Positions 59,108 through 64,000 of a stretch of DNA of 64,000 bases are shown here, piece by piece. Both the position numbers and the translations under genes were made by a program. How positions within the stretch are numbered: position 1 is the stretch's first letter; every line of letters starts with the position of its first letter. The notes under the pieces were generated by a model. That model did no database searches, was not told the origin of the DNA, and saw only the letters and a program-made list of their open reading frames with translations. Source of the DNA: CAYFMP01 sp964344215 (lineage in GTDB: Bacteria > Pseudomonadota > Alphaproteobacteria > Rhodospirillales > Casp-alpha2); assembly GCA_964344215.1 (NCBI GenBank), contig CAYFMP010000007.1:1-64000 (forward strand). The letters are read 5' to 3'.

Positions 59108-60319
59108 ATGCTTCAGGGAAAAGTCCTGATCGCCCAGGGCGGCGGTCCGACCGCCGTCATCAACCAATCGCTGGTCGGCGCCGTACTCGAGGCTCGCAAG
59201 CAATCTTCAATCGAAGGCGTCTACGGGGCGCTGCACGGGGTCAGCGGCATCGTCGACGAGAACTTCCTCGACCTCGCCCAGGAATCGGAGGCCAACCTGC
59301 TGAACGTCGCCGATACGCCATGCTCGGCCCTGGGCTCGACCCGCGACAAGCCCGATGTCGAGTACTGCCAGGAGATTTTCAAGGTCCTGCAGGCCCACGG
59401 CATCGGCTCGTTCTTCTACATCGGCGGCAACGATTCTTCGGATACGCTGCGCATCCTGGCCGACGAAGCGGCCAAGGCCGACTACCCGCTGCGTTGCGTG
59501 CACATCCCGAAGACCATCGACAACGATTTGACCGTCAACGACCACACGCCGGGCTATCCGTCGGCCGCCAAGTTCGTGGCCAGCGCCTTTGCCGGCGTCA
59601 ACCAGGACAACCGGGCGCTGTCCGGCGTCTACATCGGCGTCGTCATGGGCCGCCACGCCGGCTTCCTGACGGCGGCGGCCGCCTTGGGCCGCAAGTACGA
59701 CGACGACGGGCCGCACCTGATCTACCTGCCGGAGCGCGACTTCGACATGCAGGCATTCCTGTCCGACGTCAAGGCGACCAACGACCGTCTGGGGCGCTGC
59801 GTCGTCGCCGTATCGGAAGGCATCCACGATTCGTCGGGCGAGCCGATGGCGGTGAAGCTGGCCGAGACGGTCGAGAAGGACGCCCACGGCAACGTCCAGC
59901 TTTCCGGCACCGGGGCGTTGGCCGACCTGCTGACGGCGTCGATCAAGGACAACACAGACATCAGCCGCGTGCGCGGCGATACCTTCGGCTACCTGCAGCG
60001 CTCGTTCCTGGGCTGCGTGTCGGATGTCGACGCCCGCGAGGCCCGCGAGGTCGGCGAGGAGGCGGTCCGTTTCGCGGCGGCCGAGGACCGCGACGGCACC
60101 GTCACCATCCACCGCACCGGCGATTACGCGGTCGAGTACCGTCTGAGCGCGCTCGAAGACGTCGCCGGCAAGACCAAAGTGATGGCCGACGAACTCATCG
60201 CCGACGCCGGCAACGACATCTCGGACGCCTTCGTCGGTTACCTGAAGCCGATGCTCGGCTCCGACATGCCCGAACCCTACCGCCTGGAAGCGCCGGCCGT
60301 CGACAAGATCCTCGGCTGA
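59108..60319 (+). CDS. pfp: PPi-type 6-phosphofructokinase
   Basis: This 403-residue enzyme interconverts fructose-6-phosphate and fructose-1,6-bisphosphate. It has IAQGGGPTAVINQSLVGAV, YIGGNDSSDTLRI (the position that is GGDGS in ATP-enzymes), HIPKTIDNDLTVNDHTPGYP, and GVVMGRHAGFLTAAAA. The Lys in PKTIDND and the replaced glycine in GGND mark the pyrophosphate-using group rather than ATP-PFK. PPi-enzymes are reversible and in several autotrophs also act on sedoheptulose-1,7-bisphosphate, which would serve the cbb operon. ATG at 59108 follows AAGGGAG. It is monocistronic. Confidence 0.85.
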   Translation: MLQGKVLIAQGGGPTAVINQSLVGAVLEARKQSSIEGVYGALHGVSGIVDENFLDLAQESEANLLNVADTPCSALGSTRDKPDVEYCQEIFKVLQAHGIGSFFYIGGNDSSDTLRILADEAAKADYPLRCVHIPKTIDNDLTVNDHTPGYPSAAKFVASAFAGVNQDNRALSGVYIGVVMGRHAGFLTAAAALGRKYDDDGPHLIYLPERDFDMQAFLSDVKATNDRLGRCVVAVSEGIHDSSGEPMAVKLAETVEKDAHGNVQLSGTGALADLLTASIKDNTDISRVRGDTFGYLQRSFLGCVSDVDAREAREVGEEAVRFAAAEDRDGTVTIHRTGDYAVEYRLSALEDVAGKTKVMADELIADAGNDISDAFVGYLKPMLGSDMPEPYRLEAPAVDKILG

Positions 60320-60364
60320 TCCGGGCTTCGGGCCTCGCCCTTCGACGCGCGGCTCAGGCGCCCC

Positions 60365-61120
60365 TCAGTGTGAGGCCGTCGTCCCGAGCCGGTCGAAGGT
60401 TGGGCCGAACCGATCGAGCGCGCCTCCCGCATCGGCGATTTCCAGGATCATCTTCCTGAGGATGGTGTCGGCGAACTCCTTGCGGCCGCGGGCGACGGCG
60501 GCAAACGCGCCGCGGCCGCCGATCACGTCGTTGCGGTAGTGCGCCTCCAACTCCTCGCCGCTCATCCCCGGCAGGCTGCCCTCCGGCGGCGCCACCAGCA
60601 GCGCGTTGATGGTGATGCCGTTGGCGATGGCGCGGGCCTTCAGGTCGAACAGCGGCCGACCGCCGATTTGCGGGCCGTCGCCGGAGACGTCGATGATCTT
60701 GCGGGTTCCCTCGAACTGGTTGGAAAGGATCAGGTCGGTCGAATAGGCGATGGCCTCGCTGATCGAGTTGTAGCTCTCGGCCTGGCGCGGCGCCGAGCGC
60801 AGCTTGGCAGCGAAGGCAGCGGCCGAAACCGGGCCGTCGATCTTCATCCAATCGACGATGGTGTGCTGCGAATAGGGCCCGCCCCACTCGACGAAGGCAA
60901 CCGCTATCGATTGCAGGAACCCGCCCTGTATGGCGTTCAGGACCCTGGGATGGGTGATGGCGGCGGCGTAGCCTTCGCGTTGCAGGCGCAATTCCACGTC
61001 GTCGATGGAGCCCGATCCGTCGGAGGCCAGTACCAGCTCGACGTCGACCGGCTCGGCGGTAGCGGCGAACGGAAAAACGATCGCCGCGGCCAGCAGCAGA
61101 ACGGCGATGCGACGGATCAT
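60365..61120 (-). CDS. DUF1194 (VWA-like) secreted protein
   Basis: This 251-residue protein has a signal peptide (about 1-22, ending ATA) and a von Willebrand A-type domain with a MIDAS motif DGSGSID (about 34-40) and further segments VAFVEWGGPYSQHTIVDW, RKIIDVSGDGPQIGGRPLFD and AFAAVARGRKEFADTILRKM. This is the alphaproteobacterial DUF1194 family. VWA domains bind metal and partner proteins; the role here is unknown. It precedes nothing on the same strand to the left. The deaminase gene lies 31 bp upstream of it and could share its transcript. Confidence 0.8.
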   Translation of the reverse strand: MIRRIAVLLLAAAIVFPFAATAEPVDVELVLASDGSGSIDDVELRLQREGYAAAITHPRVLNAIQGGFLQSIAVAFVEWGGPYSQHTIVDWMKIDGPVSAAAFAAKLRSAPRQAESYNSISEAIAYSTDLILSNQFEGTRKIIDVSGDGPQIGGRPLFDLKARAIANGITINALLVAPPEGSLPGMSGEELEAHYRNDVIGGRGAFAAVARGRKEFADTILRKMILEIADAGGALDRFGPTFDRLGTTASH

Positions 61121-61151
61121 CCCGCTACCCCCAACCCGGCGCCTGGCGGCG

Positions 61152-61595
61152 TCAACCGGCCTCTTGAGGCCGATAATCGATGTCGAGCCCGGCCTCGCGG
61201 AACATGGTATCGGCGATCCGCGCCTGTTCGCCCCAGCGTTCGTGGTCGAAATCCGGTTCTGGGCAAACGACGCGGACGATGCCGGCCTGGATGACGAGAA
61301 CGGCGCAGCGCGCGCACGGCGGCAAAGGATGGACGTAGAGCGTGCACCCCTCGGCCCGTTCGCCGGCGAACATCAGAGCGTTCTGCTCGGCGTGAACGAC
61401 CATCTCGTACTTGAGCTCGCGGTTTTGCAGGCGCTCCTCGGTGTCCTCGACGCCGGCCGGCAGGCCATTGAAACCGGTCGAAACGATGCGGCGGTTCTTG
61501 GTGAGGACGGCGCCGACCTGGGTCGAGGGGTCCTTCGACCACTCGGCGATGTAGGCTGCCAGGTCCAGGAAACGGTTGTCCCATTTGTCGATCAT
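61152..61595 (-). CDS. dCMP/cytidine deaminase family protein
   Basis: This 147-residue zinc-dependent deaminase contains SKDPSTQVGAVLTKNRRIVS, TGFNGLPAGVEDTEERLQNR, the zinc and catalytic HAEQNAL (His and Glu) and PLPPCARCAVLVIQAG (two Cys). This is the deoxycytidylate-deaminase-type pattern, also shared with ComEB-like proteins. The ATG at 61595 begins MIDKWDNRFLDLAAYIAEWS. It starts 13 bp after the recJ stop and is probably co-transcribed with glpX-recJ. Confidence 0.87.
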   Translation of the reverse strand: MIDKWDNRFLDLAAYIAEWSKDPSTQVGAVLTKNRRIVSTGFNGLPAGVEDTEERLQNRELKYEMVVHAEQNALMFAGERAEGCTLYVHPLPPCARCAVLVIQAGIVRVVCPEPDFDHERWGEQARIADTMFREAGLDIDYRPQEAG

Positions 61596-61608
61596 CAGGG
61601 TTTCCGTT

Positions 61609-63423
61609 CTACCAGAGCGGCGCCGCGTCGTCGATGTGAAGCTCCGCCGACCTGCGCCCCTGCCACGCATTGACCCGCAGCTTTCCGGCCAGGTGGATGG
61701 GCATGCCGCCCGATTCCAGCAGGGTTCGGCCGAGATCGGTTTCGAGGCTGCGGAAGGCGATGCCGTCCATGCGCCCCACCTCGCCCTCGATGGTGCATTT
61801 GACGTGGTCGTCGCCGACCACCCGGGCGTAGGCGATGCGGGCGTTGGGGATGGCGAACCGCGGCTCCGGATTGCCCGCCCCGAACGGGCCGACCCGGGCC
61901 AGCTTCTCGACCACGTCGACATTGGCCCCGCCGACGCTAAGCGTGCCGTCGATGTAGAGGCTGGGAACGATTCCGGCCTCGGCGACCCGCTGCCCGACGC
62001 GCCCGTCGAGGAACGTCCGCAACTCCTCGATGCGCTCGCTCTCGACCGTGAATCCGGCGGCCATGGCGTGGCCGCCGCCCTTGACCAGAAGACCCGCCTG
62101 ACGCGCCGCGATGATCGCCGCGCCGAGATCGACGCCGCTCACCGAGCGCCCCGAGCCGGTCCCGGTCGAACCGTCGAGGGCGACGACGCAGGCCGGTCGG
62201 TTGAAGCGTTCCTTGAGGCGGCCGGCGACGATGCCGATGACGCCGGGATGCCATCCCCGGCCGGCCGCCAGCACCAGCGCCGCGCCGGCCTGTCCGGCGG
62301 CCTGCTCCACGGCCTGATCGAACGCCTCGTCGAGCACCGACTGCTCGATGGCGCGGCGCTCCCGGTTGAAGCCGTCCAGGCGGCGGGCGATGTCGGCCGC
62401 TTCCGCCTCGTCGTCGGTGCTGAGCAGGCGCGCGCCCAGGTCGGCGGCGCCGACCCGCCCACCGGCATTGACACGCGGTCCCAGTATGAATCCCAAGTGG
62501 TAGGCTCCCGGCGCTTCGTCGATGCGGGCGACGTCGGCCAGCGCCCGCAGCCCGGTGTTGCGCCGACCGGCCATCACCTTCAGGCCCTGTGTGACGAAAG
62601 CCCGGTTGACGCCGGTCAGGGGGACGACGTCGCAGACCGTGCCGAGCGCCACCAGATCGAGCCATTGGGTGAGATCCGGTTCGGCCCGGTTGTCGTACCA
62701 GCCGGCCTGACGCAGCAGCCGATTGACCGCCACCACCAGCAGAAAGGTGACGCCGACGGCGGCCATCTGACCGTGCGGGCTGTCGTCGTCGAAACGGTTG
62801 GGGTTGACGACCGCCGTCGCCGGCGGAAGTTGCGATTCGGCGGCGTGATGATCGACCACGATCACCTCGAGCCCGGCATCGGCCGCTGTTTTCAGGGGAT
62901 CGAACGCCACCGTGCCGCAATCGACCGTGACCACCACCGAAGCGCCCTCGTTCTTGAGTTCGAGCAGGGCCGGCGCGTTGGGACCGTAGCCTTCGCGGAT
63001 ACGGTCGGGAATGTAGACGCGGCACTTGCCGCCGACCGCGCTTAAGAAACGGACCAGCACGGCCGACGAAGTGGCGCCATCGACGTCGTAATCGCCGAAC
63101 ACGGCCATGCGCTCGCCCTGCATGACGGCGCTGGCCAGGCGCTCGGCGGCGATCGCCATGTCGTTGAGGTGGTCGGGATCGGGAAGCTGATCGCGCAACG
63201 TCGGATTGAGGAACGTCTCCGCCGTCTCCAGGCCGATGCCACGGGCGGCGAGGACGCGGCCGACGATCTCGGGCAATTCGAGCCGTTGCGCCAGCGCCAG
63301 GGCGTCGCGCTCGTCGACCGGCCGGCTCAACCAGCGTTTGCCGTTCAGCGAGCTTTCGACGCCGAGAAAACAGACGGCGGCGCTGCCGTCTTCAGCCCTG
63401 GCGGCCTCCCCGGGAGAAGTCAT
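61609..63423 (-). CDS. recJ: Single-stranded-DNA-specific exonuclease RecJ
   Basis: This 604-residue 5'-3' ssDNA exonuclease acts in recombination and mismatch repair. DHH-domain motifs are VFGDYDVDGATSSAVLV, VVTVDCGTVAFDPL, VIVVDHHAAE, NPNRFDDDSP and DLVALGTVCDVVPL. The DHHA1 motif is KGGGHAMAAGFTVE, followed by an OB-fold (VGPFGAGNPEPRFAIP). Length is typical. The ATG at 63423 lies 32 bp inside the end of glpX, so the two are translationally linked. Confidence 0.95.
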   Translation of the reverse strand: MTSPGEAARAEDGSAAVCFLGVESSLNGKRWLSRPVDERDALALAQRLELPEIVGRVLAARGIGLETAETFLNPTLRDQLPDPDHLNDMAIAAERLASAVMQGERMAVFGDYDVDGATSSAVLVRFLSAVGGKCRVYIPDRIREGYGPNAPALLELKNEGASVVVTVDCGTVAFDPLKTAADAGLEVIVVDHHAAESQLPPATAVVNPNRFDDDSPHGQMAAVGVTFLLVVAVNRLLRQAGWYDNRAEPDLTQWLDLVALGTVCDVVPLTGVNRAFVTQGLKVMAGRRNTGLRALADVARIDEAPGAYHLGFILGPRVNAGGRVGAADLGARLLSTDDEAEAADIARRLDGFNRERRAIEQSVLDEAFDQAVEQAAGQAGAALVLAAGRGWHPGVIGIVAGRLKERFNRPACVVALDGSTGTGSGRSVSGVDLGAAIIAARQAGLLVKGGGHAMAAGFTVESERIEELRTFLDGRVGQRVAEAGIVPSLYIDGTLSVGGANVDVVEKLARVGPFGAGNPEPRFAIPNARIAYARVVGDDHVKCTIEGEVGRMDGIAFRSLETDLGRTLLESGGMPIHLAGKLRVNAWQGRRSAELHIDDAAPLW

Positions 63424-64000
63424 GATGACCCTCGATATAGCGTAACGTCCCTGTCTTGGAGCGCATCACCATTGAATGGGTGACGGCGTGCCCGGATACG
63501 ATCCGGACGCCTTCGAGCATGGCCCCGTAGGTGACACCGGTGGCCGCGAACGTGACGTTGCCCGACGCCATCTCTTCGGTTCCGTAGATTCGCTCCGGCT
63601 CTTCGACTCCGGCGGCCGCCGCGGCGGCCTTCTCGTCGCCGTTGCGGAGCACCAGCCGGCCCTGGATGTTGCCGCCGACGCCGCGCATGGCGGCGGCTGC
63701 CAGGACGCCCTGCGGGGCGCCGCCGATCCCCATGTAGACGTCGACTCCGCTGTCGGCCTGGGCGGTCGCGATGACACCGCTGACGTCGCCGTCCAGGATC
63801 AAGCGGATGCGGGCGCCGGCTTCGCGGATGGCGGCGATGGTCTTGGCGTGACGCGGCCGGTCGAGCAGGCAGGCTACCAGATCGCCCACCGCCACGCCCT
63901 TGGCGTCGGCCAGGTTCTTGAGGTTGTCGGCCGGCTTCGCGTCGAGATCGACGACATCGGCGGGAAGCCCCGGACCGACGGCGATCTTTTCCATGTAGAG
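63392..64000 (-). CDS. glpX: Class II fructose-1,6-bisphosphatase, GlpX type (5' end beyond window)
   Basis: Only the C-terminal 202 residues are inside the window; the reading frame is open to base 64000 (LYMEKIAVGPGL). GlpX features are LYMEKIAVGPGLPADVVDLD, ACLLDRPRHAKTIAAIREAG, RIRLILDGDVSGVIATAQ, DVYMGIGGAPQGVLAAAAMR, GNIQGRLVLRN and THSMVMRSKTGTLRYIEGHH. Lithium-sensitive GlpX enzymes can hydrolyse both fructose- and sedoheptulose-bisphosphate, so this gene could supply the phosphatase step of the Calvin cycle. It overlaps recJ by 32 bp. Confidence 0.93.
   Translation of the reverse strand, partial: LYMEKIAVGPGLPADVVDLDAKPADNLKNLADAKGVAVGDLVACLLDRPRHAKTIAAIREAGARIRLILDGDVSGVIATAQADSGVDVYMGIGGAPQGVLAAAAMRGVGGNIQGRLVLRNGDEKAAAAAAGVEEPERIYGTEEMASGNVTFAATGVTYGAMLEGVRIVSGHAVTHSMVMRSKTGTLRYIEGHHDFSRGGRQG

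Overview
The window is GC-rich, densely coded DNA from a free-living, metabolically versatile bacterium, most likely an alphaproteobacterium of the Rhodospirillales type. The grounds are a TIGR02186-family gene beside TauE/SafE, a DUF1194 gene, a glnB-glnA pair behind a sigma-54 element, a direct-repeat LexA box of the alphaproteobacterial form (GTTC-N7-GTTC), type-2 argC, and glpX followed by recJ. Frequent GTG/TTG starts and overlapping stop/start codons fit a compact genome. Two runs of ten N (11101-11110 and 42080-42089) are assembly gaps. Each breaks a reading frame that is otherwise intact.

Layout. 1-4322: an edge fragment, then a minus-strand efflux group (thioredoxin-like protein, TolC-like channel, unusually short membrane-fusion protein) and an AsmA-family gene. 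4714-9444: two inward-facing units, TauE/SafE exporter + TIGR02186 protein + universal stress protein (USP) against SLC13 permease + tandem USP. 9555-16365: a Calvin-Benson operon on the minus strand (prk, cbbL, cbbS, tkt, fba, rpe), with a membrane sensor kinase divergent from it. 18994-22283: bolA, small genes, an OsmC-like gene, a PilZ gene, a low-GC pocket with a nuclease remnant, and tRNA-His. 22356-27439: a ThDP enzyme and an aminotransferase, a 27-bp tandem repeat, then glnB-glnA. 27535-35087: housekeeping genes (parE, argC, rplM-rpsI, thioesterases) and a 25-residue membrane peptide behind a LexA box. 35084-39626: an acidic-tailed conserved protein, an enoyl-CoA hydratase/CoA-binding/metY operon and an outer-membrane barrel. 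39948-44249: a TRAP transporter split by an RpiR-type regulator. 44510-50608: a large soluble multi-PAS kinase, a palindromic repeat element, and a lower-GC Wzy-like gene. 50615-58790: VOC, MFS and hutF; a FecR-cyclophilin fusion behind a sigma-54-like element; a CBM60-like protein; a DHH phosphoesterase. 58817-64000: tRNA-Glu, a PPi-type phosphofructokinase, DUF1194, a dCMP-deaminase-like gene, recJ, and the 3' part of glpX.

How the parts work together. The cbb operon supplies CO2 fixation with a non-carboxysomal form IA (IAq) RuBisCO. The phosphatase steps could come from GlpX (FBPase/SBPase) and the PPi-type PFK near the right end. GlnB/GlnA supply nitrogen assimilation and sensing. The TauE/SafE exporter, the SLC13 permease and a SoxW-like thioredoxin are compatible with sulfur-linked lithotrophy, but there is no sox gene cluster here. 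TRAP, HutF and enoyl-CoA hydratase genes point to heterotrophic capacity as well.

The least ordinary features are the SOS-box-linked 25-residue membrane peptide (28650-28783), the FecR-cyclophilin fusion that lacks the canonical catalytic arginine (53794-55114), the cyanobacterial/plant-like phosphoribulokinase paired with a proteobacterial RuBisCO, and the mirrored transporter/USP units. No computation or database search was run. Family calls rest on motif recognition.
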